Shown here one piece after another: positions 1 through 5,320 of a stretch of 6,329 nt of DNA. Source of the DNA: Pseudomonadota bacterium (GTDB taxonomy: Bacteria; Pseudomonadota; Alphaproteobacteria; Rhizobiales; Methylopilaceae); contig JAEWEX010000102.1 in assembly GCA_023389135.1 (NCBI GenBank), forward strand, positions 1 through 6,329. Reading direction: 5' to 3'. Each line of letters opens with the position of its first letter. Position 1 is the stretch's first letter. Below the pieces are notes generated by a model that searched no databases, had not been told where the DNA came from, and worked only from the letters and a program-made list of their open reading frames with translations. The translations under genes were made by a program, and so were the position numbers.

Positions 1-4
1 ACGC

Positions 5-1192
5 ATGACCGACACGACCGCGACGCTGCCGCGCCGCGACCTGCGCATCATCGGCCTGATGGGCGCCTCGCACTTCTCCAGCCATTTCTTCCAGCTCGTG
101 CTGCCGCCGCTGTTCCCGGCGATTCGCGCCGAGTTCGGCGTCAGCTACACCGAGCTCGGCACCGTGATCGCGGTGATGTTCGCGGTCTCCGGCATCGGCC
201 AGGTGATCGCCGGCTTCCTGGTGGACCGCATCGGCGCGCAGGTGATCCTGCCGGCGGGCATCGCGCTGTTCGCCGGCGCCATGCTGCTGGCGGGGCTGGC
301 GCCGGCGTTCTGGGTGCTGTTTCCCATCGCCGCCCTGGCGGGCCTCGGCAACAGCGTCTACCACCCCGCCGACTATTCCGTGCTGTCGGGCCGCGTCACG
401 CCCACCAGGCTCGGCCGCGCCTACGCCGTCCACAACGTCACCGGTAGCCTCGGCTGGGCGGCGGCCCCGGTGACCATGCTGCTGCTGGCGGAGGCCTTCG
501 GCTGGCGCGGCGCGCTGATCGTCGCCGGCATCGCGGGGCTCGTCTTCGCGGCCTATGTGGCGACCCAGCAGTCCGACATGGCGGTGCCGGCCAAGCCGCC
601 GCGCCGGAGCGATGCCGGGCCGGCGGCGCCGGTGCTGTTCACCCGTCCGGTGCTGCTGTGCCTGCTCTACTTCACGCTCCTGTCCATCGCGCTGGTCGGC
701 ATGCAGAATTTCCTGCCGACGCTGCTGCCGCTGGTGCAGGGCGTGGCGCTGCCCTTCGCCGCCACCGCCACCACCGCCTATCTGGTGGCCGGCGCGGTGG
801 GCTCCATGCTGGGCGGCATCGTGGCCGACACCACCCCCCACCACGCCCGCATCATCGGCGTCGGGCTGGTCTCCGGCGGCCTGGCGCTCATGGCGGTGGG
901 ATACGTGCCCATGCCGGCCGTCGCCGTGCTGGCCGCGGTGGTGCTGGCGGGCGTGCTGATCGGCGCCACCATGCCCTCGCGCGACATGGTGGCCAAGGCC
1001 GCGACCCCGCCCGGCAGCGAGGGCAAGGTGTTCGGCTTCGTCTATTCCGGCCTCGACATCGGCGCCATGATCGCGCCGCCGGTGATCGGCCTGCTGGTGG
1101 ACTGGGGCCGCCCGCGGGAGGCGTTCCTGTTCGTGGCGGCGGCCCTGATCGCCACCGTGCTGGCGGCGGTGTTCGCGCGGCCGGCGCGGTAG
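5..1192 (+). CDS. MFS transporter, fosmidomycin-resistance (Fsr)-like
   Basis: This is a 395-residue major facilitator superfamily protein of the inner membrane, probably a proton-driven exporter. It is hydrophobic throughout, and its length fits the usual 12 helices. Seen directly: a motif A form, GFLVDRIGA, at about residues 70-78 in the loop after helix 2; GNSVYHPADYS at 115-125, resembling the histidine-proline segment of Fsr-type carriers; and a polar, proline/arginine-rich central loop around 195-212 separating the two six-helix halves. The N-terminal stretch with H23 and H27 before LPPLFP also fits the Fsr group. The substrate cannot be read from sequence; 'fosmidomycin resistance' is a family name and does not show what is exported here. 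The start ATG lies four bases from the window edge, so its ribosome-binding site and promoter are not visible. The N-terminus (short polar leader, then helix 1) looks complete. It ends well before dapD and appears to be a separate unit. Confidence 0.87.
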   Translation: MTDTTATLPRRDLRIIGLMGASHFSSHFFQLVLPPLFPAIRAEFGVSYTELGTVIAVMFAVSGIGQVIAGFLVDRIGAQVILPAGIALFAGAMLLAGLAPAFWVLFPIAALAGLGNSVYHPADYSVLSGRVTPTRLGRAYAVHNVTGSLGWAAAPVTMLLLAEAFGWRGALIVAGIAGLVFAAYVATQQSDMAVPAKPPRRSDAGPAAPVLFTRPVLLCLLYFTLLSIALVGMQNFLPTLLPLVQGVALPFAATATTAYLVAGAVGSMLGGIVADTTPHHARIIGVGLVSGGLALMAVGYVPMPAVAVLAAVVLAGVLIGATMPSRDMVAKAATPPGSEGKVFGFVYSGLDIGAMIAPPVIGLLVDWGRPREAFLFVAAALIATVLAAVFARPAR

Positions 1193-1205
1193 GCTGCGTA
1201 ACGCC

Positions 1206-1346
1206 CGTGCGTGCTTCGAGACGGGCGCGTGCCGCGCCCTCCTCAGCATGAGGGAGAGAGGAGCCCCGATTTCTGCCGGACAGGCAGCGCTCCATTCCTC
1301 CTCATGCTGCTGAGGAGGCCCGAAGGGCTGTCCCGAAGCACGCACG
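1206..1346. repeat. 141-bp imperfect-hairpin intergenic repeat
   Basis: The ends are inverted repeats: CGTGCGTGCTTCGAGAC (1206-1222) against GTCCCGAAGCACGCACG (1330-1346), matching at 16 of 17 positions. Nested inside are arms CCTCCTCAGCATGAGG (1238-1253) and CCTCATGCTGCTGAGGAGG (1300-1318), complementary except for a 3-base bulge, and an apical stem CTGCC/GGCAG (1273-1277 with 1283-1287). A local hairpin GGGCGCG-TGC-CGCGCCC lies at 1223-1239. The element can fold almost end to end. It starts 13 bases after the MFS stop and may act as a transcription barrier. Similar palindromes are scattered in Rhizobiales genomes as I recall, but I cannot confirm a family name. There is no coding signal. 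Confidence 0.75.
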
Positions 1347-1378
1347 GCATGACCGCGGCCGGCTGAATCGGCGCGGGG

Positions 1379-1407
1379 TTGACACCCGCGCCGCGCCTGC
1401 GGACAAA
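1379..1407 (+). promoter_or_regulatory. candidate dapD promoter
   Basis: A perfect -35 hexamer TTGACA lies at 1379-1384, just outside the hairpin repeat and 56 bases before dapD. With a 17-base spacer the -10 position is GACAAA (1402-1407), only 3 of 6 to consensus. Alphaproteobacterial sigma-70 promoters often have weak -10 boxes, so this is plausible. It is the only recognisable -35 in the gap. Confidence 0.4.
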
Positions 1408-1440
1408 CCGGCGCCGCCAACACTGGACACCGGGGATGCC

Positions 1441-2283
1441 ATGAGCCACGCCGATCTCGCCGCCACCATCGACGCCGCCTGGGACAACCGCGCGGAGGTC
1501 TCGCTCTCCACCACCGGCGCCGTGCGCGAGGCCGTGGACGAGGCGCTGGCCCTGCTGGACGCCGGCAAGGCCCGCGTCGCCGAGAAGTCCGGCCGCGACT
1601 GGACCGTGCACCAGTGGCTGAAGAAGGCGGTGCTGCTGTCCTTCCGGCTGAACGACATGGCCACCATCCCCGGCGGGCCGGGCGGCGCGGCCTGGTGGGA
1701 CAAGGTGCCCTCCAAGTTCGCCGGCTGGGGCGAGGCGGAGTTCCGCGCGGCAGGGTTCCGCGCCGTGCCCGGCGCCATCGTGCGCCGCTCGGCCTATCTG
1801 GCGCGCGACGTCGTGCTGATGCCGTCATTCGTCAATCTCGGCGCCTATGTGGACAGCGGCGCCATGGTCGACACCTGGGCCACCGTCGGGTCCTGCGCCC
1901 AGATCGGCCGCAACGTGCATCTGTCCGGCGGCGTCGGCATCGGCGGCGTGCTGGAGCCGCTGCAGGCCGGCCCCGTCATCATCGAGGACGACTGCTTCAT
2001 CGGCGCCCGCGCCGAGGTGGCCGAGGGCGTGATCGTGCGCCAGGGCTCGGTGCTGTCCATGGGCGTCTATATCGGCGCGTCCACCAAGATCGTGGACCGC
2101 GCCACCGGCGAGGTGTTCGTCGGCGAGGTGCCCGAATTCTCCGTCGTCGTGCCCGGCGCGCTGCCCGGAAAACCGCTGCCCGACGGCGCGCCCGGCCCGT
2201 CGCTCTACTGTGTCGTCATCGTCAAGCGGGTCGACGAGAAGACCCGATCTAAAACATCCATTAACGACCTTCTTCGTCTTTGA
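1441..2283 (+). CDS. dapD: 2,3,4,5-tetrahydropyridine-2,6-dicarboxylate N-succinyltransferase
   Basis: DapD transfers succinyl from succinyl-CoA to tetrahydrodipicolinate in the cytoplasm, committing it to the succinylase branch of diaminopimelate and lysine synthesis. The 280-residue product matches E. coli DapD (274 aa) along its length. Residues about 1-100 form the helical N-terminal domain, including [17 protein letters not shown]. Residues about 105-240 are the left-handed beta-helix of hexapeptide repeats. A near-invariant block runs from N132 (NLGAYVDSG) through [15 protein letters not shown] (142-156) to [16 protein letters not shown]. The tail [12 protein letters not shown]...INDLLRL is also typical. 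ATG 1441 gives the normal N-terminus; only a weak GGGGA lies upstream at 1432-1436. The last 12 codons (2245-2280) switch to A/T-ending codons, unlike the rest of the gene. The partner enzyme DapE is encoded 1.7 kb downstream on the same strand. Confidence 0.97.
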   Translation: MSHADLAATIDAAWDNRAEVSLSTTGAVREAVDEALALLDAGKARVAEKSGRDWTVHQWLKKAVLLSFRLNDMATIPGGPGGAAWWDKVPSKFAGWGEAEFRAAGFRAVPGAIVRRSAYLARDVVLMPSFVNLGAYVDSGAMVDTWATVGSCAQIGRNVHLSGGVGIGGVLEPLQAGPVIIEDDCFIGARAEVAEGVIVRQGSVLSMGVYIGASTKIVDRATGEVFVGEVPEFSVVVPGALPGKPLPDGAPGPSLYCVVIVKRVDEKTRSKTSINDLLRL

Positions 2284-2310
2284 GCCGGGAAGTCTGTAAA
2301 ATTTGAACTG
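2245..2310 (+). other. AT-rich island spanning the dapD 3' end
   Basis: The final dapD codons (269-280) have A or T at the third position in 9 of 12 cases, whereas the body of the gene uses almost none. The AT-richness continues past the stop. TAAAAT at 2297-2302 is 5 of 6 to a -10 box, but there is no good -35 at 16-18 bases upstream. It could be a promoter for the DUF805 genes overlapping the dapD tail, or a recombination scar. Function is not established. Confidence 0.35.
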
Positions 2311-2314
2311 AATG

Positions 2315-2344
2315 CCCCGGCCCGGCGTCGTAGCCCTGCCGGGG
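2315..2344 (+). other. GC-rich hairpin after dapD
   Basis: CCCCGGC (2315-2321) and GCCGGGG (2338-2344) are perfectly complementary around a 16-base loop, 31 bases after the dapD stop. There is no following T-run, so it is not a classical intrinsic terminator. It may be an mRNA 3' end stabiliser or simply a consequence of high GC. Confidence 0.3.
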
Positions 2345-2367
2345 GCGTGGCGTGAGGCCAGGGTCCG

Positions 2368-2389
2368 CCTCTCCGGCGATGCGGAGGGG
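2368..2389 (+). promoter_or_regulatory. hairpin enclosing the ribosome-binding site of the first DUF805 gene
   Basis: CCTCTCCG (2368-2375) can pair over eight positions with CGGAGGGG (2382-2389), with one G-U wobble and a six-base loop, GCGATG. The 3' arm contains GGAGG (2383-2387), the Shine-Dalgarno sequence lying eight bases before ATG 2396. Folded, the site would be hidden. The dyad is seen directly; a regulatory role is inference. Confidence 0.4.
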
Positions 2390-2395
2390 TTCGCC

Positions 2396-2899
2396 ATGAT
2401 TGTTCGTGCGTTCTGGTTCGACCTCGACGGGCGGCTCGCCCGCGCGCCCTTCTGGGGCGCGGTGTTCCTGATCCTGTTCACCAATGCACTGCTGGTGGCG
2501 GCGGCGCGCGCCTGGGCCGGCATCGTCGCGGCCGGCGTCGAGGGCTCGGCTCTGGCCGACGCCATCTTCGCCGCCGTCGCGCTTCCAGTCGGCGGCGTGC
2601 TGTTCGCCTCGGCCGTGGCGCTGTGCTCGCTCGTCGGCCGCCGCGCGCAGGACCGCGGCCGCGCCGCCTCCTACGGAATGACGCTGCTGCTCGCCACCGC
2701 GGGCTGGACGGCCGCGGCGCTGCTGGCGCCGGCCGGCGCCGTCCACACGCTGTCGGCTGCGGTGGCGGCCGGTTGCGCGCTGTGGCTCATGCTCGACCTG
2801 GGCCTGCGCCGCGGCACGCCGGACGCCAATGCCTACGGCCCCGATCCGCGCGAGCGGCGCGGATCCGCCGCGGACCGCTTCGGCTGCCTGCACGGCTGA
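2396..2899 (+). CDS. DUF805-like small membrane protein (divergent copy)
   Basis: This 167-residue, strongly hydrophobic protein has about four membrane segments and resembles the DUF805 family (YhaH/YhaI type), which has no assigned biochemical role. DUF805 landmarks are FDLDGRLARAPFW at residues 8-20 (family pattern: an aromatic, then GR-x-x-R-x-x-FW), RAQDRGR at 83-89 where the family usually has a KRxHDRG-like motif, and a C-terminal GTPDANAYGPDP at 140-151. The usual histidine of HDRG is glutamine (Q85), and helices 2-3 are longer and alanine-rich, so this is a diverged copy. ATG 2396 is preferred over the in-frame ATG 2312: GGAGG lies eight bases upstream, and the 28 residues added by 2312 are arginine/proline-rich and unlike the family. 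It lies between dapD and a second, more typical DUF805 gene, probably in the same transcript. Confidence 0.75.
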   Translation: MIVRAFWFDLDGRLARAPFWGAVFLILFTNALLVAAARAWAGIVAAGVEGSALADAIFAAVALPVGGVLFASAVALCSLVGRRAQDRGRAASYGMTLLLATAGWTAAALLAPAGAVHTLSAAVAAGCALWLMLDLGLRRGTPDANAYGPDPRERRGSAADRFGCLHG

Positions 2900-2915
2900 C
2901 GGCCATTGACCGCGT

Positions 2916-2955
2916 TCCCCCGCCGGGACAGGCTTCACGCCGGACCGGCCGGGGA
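2916..2955 (+). promoter_or_regulatory. hairpin enclosing the ribosome-binding site of the second DUF805 gene
   Basis: In the 65-base gap between the DUF805 genes, positions 2916-2926 can pair with 2945-2955 over 11 positions with a single mismatch (C2921 against C2950) and an 18-base loop. The 3' arm includes GGGGA (2951-2955), most of the Shine-Dalgarno sequence for ATG 2965. In such GC-rich DNA this could arise by chance. Confidence 0.35.
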
Positions 2956-2964
2956 GCATGCGTC

Positions 2965-3330
2965 ATGACCATCGACTGGAACTACCTGTTCGCCTCCTTC
3001 GACGGCCGCATCGGCCGCCGCGACTTCTGGATCGGCGCAGGCCTGCTGCTCGCCGCCAACCTCGTCGGCCACGGCCTGATCGCGGTGCTGTTCGGCTCCG
3101 GCGCGATCGGCTCGGCGCTGAGCTTCCTCTACGGCGTCGCCCTCATGTTCCCAGGCTTCGCCGTGCTGGCCAAGCGCTTCCACGACCGCGGCAAGTCCGG
3201 CTGGTGGGGCCTGATCGCCTTCGTGCCGCTTATCGGCCTGATCTGGATCGTGGTGGATTGCGGCGTGCTGGAGGGCGATCCGGGGCCGAACCAGTACGGG
3301 CCGCAGCCGCGCCCGGCCCTGGCGGGCTGA
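2965..3330 (+). CDS. DUF805 family membrane protein
   Basis: This 121-residue inner-membrane protein is a canonical DUF805 member of usual length. It opens with a short amphipathic stretch (NYLFASFDGRIGRRDFW, residues 6-22, holding the family GRxxRxxFW motif). It then has three to four hydrophobic helices, KRFHDRGKSGWW at 70-81 (the family signature) and the C-terminal GDPGPNQYGPQP at 104-115. The biochemical role of the family is unknown; members are small integral membrane proteins. ATG 2965 has GGGGAG eight bases upstream and gives the family N-terminus. Upstream ATG 2958 is in another frame, and longer in-frame extensions run into arginine-rich sequence. The neighbour 65 bases upstream is a diverged relative, so the pair probably arose by duplication. 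DUF805 genes between dapD and dapE recur in related bacteria as I recall, but no functional link to diaminopimelate synthesis is known to me. Confidence 0.9.
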   Translation: MTIDWNYLFASFDGRIGRRDFWIGAGLLLAANLVGHGLIAVLFGSGAIGSALSFLYGVALMFPGFAVLAKRFHDRGKSGWWGLIAFVPLIGLIWIVVDCGVLEGDPGPNQYGPQPRPALAG

Positions 3331-3351
3331 GGCGGTTGACGCCGCCGGAGG
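3331..3351 (+). other. short hairpin and CGGAGG copy after the second DUF805 gene
   Basis: GGCGG (3331-3335) and CCGCC (3342-3346) form a five-base-pair stem with loop TTGACG immediately after the DUF805 stop; no T-run follows. The next bases, CGGAGG (3346-3351), duplicate the CGGAGG of the mazE ribosome-binding site and could compete for the same CCTCCG at 3363-3368. The function is uncertain. Confidence 0.25.
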
Positions 3352-3362
3352 CTTCGGATTTC

Positions 3363-3401
3363 CCTCCGATAGTGATATGATAATCATATGAAGATCGGAG
3401 G
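3363..3401 (+). promoter_or_regulatory. mazEF operator/promoter dyad overlapping the mazE ribosome-binding site
   Basis: This is a 39-bp two-fold symmetric sequence centred on A3382. The core is a perfect 15-bp palindrome, ATATGAT-A-ATCATAT (3375-3389), an AT island in GC-rich DNA. After four-base unmatched spacers, the outer arms CCTCCGAT (3363-3370) and ATCGGAGG (3394-3401) match perfectly. TATGAT (3376-3381) is 5 of 6 to a -10 box and lies in the core; 17 bases upstream, TTCGGA (3353-3358) is a poor -35. GGAGG (3397-3401) is the Shine-Dalgarno for GTG 3409. MazE proteins are known to autorepress by binding palindromes at their promoters, so the core is a likely operator. RNA from an upstream promoter could also fold and hide the ribosome-binding site. 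Confidence 0.65.
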
Positions 3402-3408
3402 TCCCTTC

Positions 3409-3657
3409 GTGGCACAGCGCGTGACCTTGGGAAACTGGGGCGGCAATGTCGCCATGCGGCTTCCGCGGGATGCCGCGAGAGCGGCCGGATTCAGCGCCGG
3501 CACGACGGTGGAGATAGAGGCCCGCGCGGGAGAGCTGGTGATACGGGCGACGCGCCCCCGCTACACGCTTGCCCAGTTGCTCGCGGGCACCACGCCCGAG
3601 GCCATGCGCGACGCGTTCGAATGGGGGCCGGATGTCGGCCGCGAGAAGGTCCGTTGA
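3409..3657 (+). CDS. mazE: MazE-type antitoxin (AbrB/SpoVT fold)
   Basis: This antitoxin neutralises the MazF-type toxin encoded next to it and, with it, normally autorepresses the operon. The 82-residue product equals E. coli MazE in length as I recall it. Residues 4-48 form the AbrB-like DNA-binding swapped hairpin (RVTLGNWGGNVAMRLP, where WGxNxAxRxP is the signature, through GTTVEIEARAGELVI). Residues 50-82 are the flexible toxin-binding tail: YTLAQLLAGTTPEAMRDAFEW parallels the E. coli FTLAEL...TPEN...IDWG segment. Start choice: GTG 3409 has GGAGG seven bases upstream and gives the family N-terminus. ATG 3388, seven codons earlier, has no ribosome-binding site and lies inside the operator palindrome. 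The stop overlaps the mazF start (TTGA, 3654-3657), so translation is probably coupled. Confidence 0.9.
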   Translation: MAQRVTLGNWGGNVAMRLPRDAARAAGFSAGTTVEIEARAGELVIRATRPRYTLAQLLAGTTPEAMRDAFEWGPDVGREKVR

Positions 3658-4007
3658 CCGCCGGACCGGCGCCGGACGAAGGCGAGCTGATCTGGACCGA
3701 TTTCGACCCGCGCGTGGGGCGTGAGCAGGCCGGCCGTCGTCCGGCCGTCGTCGTGTCTCCGCGCGCGTTCGCGGAAGCGACCGGCTTTCTCATCGTCTGT
3801 CCTGTCACAACGCGAATACGTCCATTTGCATCGAGCGTCGTTCTGCCGGCGGGTCTGCCTGTGTCGGGGGAAATCCTGACCAGTCACATCCGCTCCATAG
3901 ACTTCCTGGCGCGACCGGTCGCGCGCGTCGGCGCCACGGTGCCGCCTGAGACCCTCCTCGACCTGCGCGCCAGGCTTTCCGTTCTCCTCGGTATGGAGCG
4001 TTCCTGA
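3654..4007 (+). CDS. mazF: MazF-type mRNA interferase toxin
   Basis: This is a sequence-specific endoribonuclease that halts translation by cleaving mRNA when freed from MazE. The 117-residue product read from TTG 3654 aligns with E. coli MazF without gaps over the first ~50 residues, so that W14, DFDP (16-19), E24, catalytic R29 (in AGRRPAVV) and catalytic T52 (in PVTT) fall at the same numbers I recall for the E. coli protein. The C-terminal part, [16 protein letters not shown] followed by [14 protein letters not shown], matches the family's last strand and helix. TTG is chosen for this alignment, the 4-nt overlap with mazE and AGAAGG (3644-3649) just upstream. ATG 3621 would add 11 unrelated residues and lacks a ribosome-binding site. 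Codons such as ATA, CGA, CCA, GCA and AGT are commoner than in the neighbours, suggesting acquisition. The toxin looks intact. The cleavage sequence cannot be predicted. Confidence 0.92.
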   Translation: MTAGPAPDEGELIWTDFDPRVGREQAGRRPAVVVSPRAFAEATGFLIVCPVTTRIRPFASSVVLPAGLPVSGEILTSHIRSIDFLARPVARVGATVPPETLLDLRARLSVLLGMERS

Positions 4008-4008
4008 C

Positions 4009-5157
4009 ATGACCGCAGACCCCGTCGCGCTGGCGCGCGATCTCGTTCGCTGCCCCTCCGTCACGCCGGCGGAGGGCGGGGCGCTGGACGTCCTGGAGCG
4101 CGTCCTCGCCGCCGCGGGCTTCGAGGTGCACCGCCCGGTGTTCTCCGAGCCCGGCACGCCGGACGTGGAGAACCTGTATGCCCGCATCGGGTCGGGCGCG
4201 CCCGTCCTCGTCTTCGCCGGGCACACCGACGTGGTGCCGCCCGGCGACGAGACGGGCTGGACCCGGCCGCCCTTCTCCGGCGAGGTCGCCGGCGGCGCGC
4301 TGTGGGGGCGGGGGGCGGTGGACATGAAGGGCGGTCTCGCCGCCATGGTCGCCGCGGCGCTCGGGCATGTCGCCGGGCACGGGATCGCGCGGGGCTCCAT
4401 CGCCTTCCTCGTCACCGGCGACGAGGAGGGACCGGCCGTCAACGGCACCAGGAAGCTCATCGACTGGGCGATGGCGCGCGGCGAGCGGTTCGACCATTGC
4501 GTGCTGGGCGAGCCCACCTCCGTCTCGGCGCTGGGCGACACGCTCAAGATCGGCCGGCGCGGCTCGTTTTCCGCCACCGTCACGATCCGCGGCCGGCAGG
4601 GCCATGTGGCCTATCCCGAGAAGGCCGACAATCCCGCGCGCCGCCTGCCGGCCGTGATCGCGGCGCTGACGGAGCCGCTGGACGCCGGCACCGCGCATTT
4701 CCAGCCGTCCAACCTGGAGATCGTCGCGGTCGACACCGGCAATCCGGCCTTCAACGTCATCCCGGCGACGATCGCGATCCGGCTCAACGTCCGCTTCAAC
4801 GACACCCACACGCTGGCGACGCTGGAGGCGCTGCTGCGCGCGCGCATCGAGGCGGCCGTGCCGGCAGGCGGCGTCGATCTCGTGCCCGCCGCGGGCAATT
4901 CCGAGGCGTTCCTCACCGCGCCCGGCCCGTTCGTGGACCTGCTGGCCGCGGCGGTGGAGGCGGAGACGGGCCGGCGCCCCGCGCTGTCGACCGGCGGCGG
5001 CACCTCGGACGCCCGCTTCATCAAGGACGTCTGCCCGGTGGTGGAGCTCGGCCTGGTCGGCGCCACCATGCATCAGGTCGACGAGCGCGTGCCGGTCGCC
5101 GAACTGGAGGCGCTGACACGGGTCTATGGCGGGGTGCTGGCGCGCTATTTCGGATAG
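4009..5157 (+). CDS. dapE: succinyl-diaminopimelate desuccinylase
   Basis: DapE hydrolyses N-succinyl-LL-2,6-diaminopimelate to LL-diaminopimelate and succinate, a cytoplasmic step toward meso-diaminopimelate and lysine. The 382-residue M20 di-zinc peptidase fits the family length (E. coli about 375). Metal and catalytic residues are all present: H72 (in [11 protein letters not shown]), bridging D105 (GAVDMKGG), the base E139 and ligand E140 (TGDEEGP), E168 (GEPTS) and H355 (GATMHQVDE). The lid/dimerisation domain is at about 180-295 ([19 protein letters not shown]), followed by [12 protein letters not shown] 4009 gives the standard N-terminus. GGAG (3995-3998) lies ten bases upstream, inside mazF. 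The start is one base after the mazF stop, so dapE is probably translated from, and perhaps coupled to, the mazEF message. No separate promoter is obvious, although one inside mazF is possible. Confidence 0.97.
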   Translation: MTADPVALARDLVRCPSVTPAEGGALDVLERVLAAAGFEVHRPVFSEPGTPDVENLYARIGSGAPVLVFAGHTDVVPPGDETGWTRPPFSGEVAGGALWGRGAVDMKGGLAAMVAAALGHVAGHGIARGSIAFLVTGDEEGPAVNGTRKLIDWAMARGERFDHCVLGEPTSVSALGDTLKIGRRGSFSATVTIRGRQGHVAYPEKADNPARRLPAVIAALTEPLDAGTAHFQPSNLEIVAVDTGNPAFNVIPATIAIRLNVRFNDTHTLATLEALLRARIEAAVPAGGVDLVPAAGNSEAFLTAPGPFVDLLAAAVEAETGRRPALSTGGGTSDARFIKDVCPVVELGLVGATMHQVDERVPVAELEALTRVYGGVLARYFG

Positions 5158-5169
5158 GCGCGCCTCCGC

Positions 5170-5277
5170 TGTCATCCCGGACGGCGAAGACGATCCGGGA
5201 TCCAGGACCACTGCCTATCCCGGATGAACCCGGGTTCCCGGATCCCGGCGCTCCGCTGCGCTGCGGCCGGGATGACA
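5170..5277. repeat. 108-bp palindromic intergenic repeat, copy 1
   Basis: It is bounded by perfect 11-bp inverted repeats TGTCATCCCGG (5170-5180) and CCGGGATGACA (5267-5277). Inside, CCGGGATCC (5195-5203) pairs with GGATCCCGG (5240-5248) around a perfect 12-bp palindrome GAACCCGGGTTC (5226-5237). It begins 12 bases after the dapE stop, so it may serve as a transcription barrier or mRNA stabiliser. About 93% of positions match copy 2, with roughly seven substitutions and one indel by eye. Repeats with these termini are common in alphaproteobacterial intergenic DNA as I recall. Confidence 0.85.
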
Positions 5278-5296
5278 TCAGAGTCTCGGTCACCCC

Positions 5297-5313
5297 TCCC
5301 GCACGACGCGGGA
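5297..5313. other. small hairpin between the two repeat copies
   Basis: TCCCGC (5297-5302) and GCGGGA (5308-5313) form a perfect six-bp stem with loop ACGAC in the 43-bp spacer between the repeats. There is no T-run and no other recognisable signal in the spacer. Confidence 0.3.
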
Positions 5314-5320
5314 ACTGCCC

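Noticed and set aside
2312..2395. Upstream in-frame ATG for the first DUF805 gene
   Set aside because: It has no Shine-Dalgarno, and the added 28 residues are unlike DUF805. GGAGG lies at the right distance before ATG 2396.
1825..2565. 246-codon - strand frame opposite dapD, with a further 232-codon one at 2261-2959
   Set aside because: These are shadows of dapD and the first DUF805 gene. The repetitive [13 protein letters not shown] stretches are reverse complements of the DapD hexapeptide repeats.
3331..3346. Intrinsic terminator after the second DUF805 gene
   Set aside because: The stem is only five base pairs and is not followed by a T-run.
3336..3381. TTGACG (3336-3341) as the -35 partner of TATGAT (3376-3381)
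   Set aside because: The spacing is 34 bases, twice that of a sigma-70 promoter.
3561..4583. 340-codon open frame on the - strand across mazE, mazF and dapE
   Set aside because: It overlaps three confident genes and has a low-complexity S/P/T/R composition with no family resemblance.
3805..5211. 468-codon open frame on the - strand opposite mazF and dapE
   Set aside because: It is antisense to two well-recognised proteins with intact active sites. Its product is rich in R, A, G, D and H without domain motifs, as expected for a shadow frame in GC-rich DNA.
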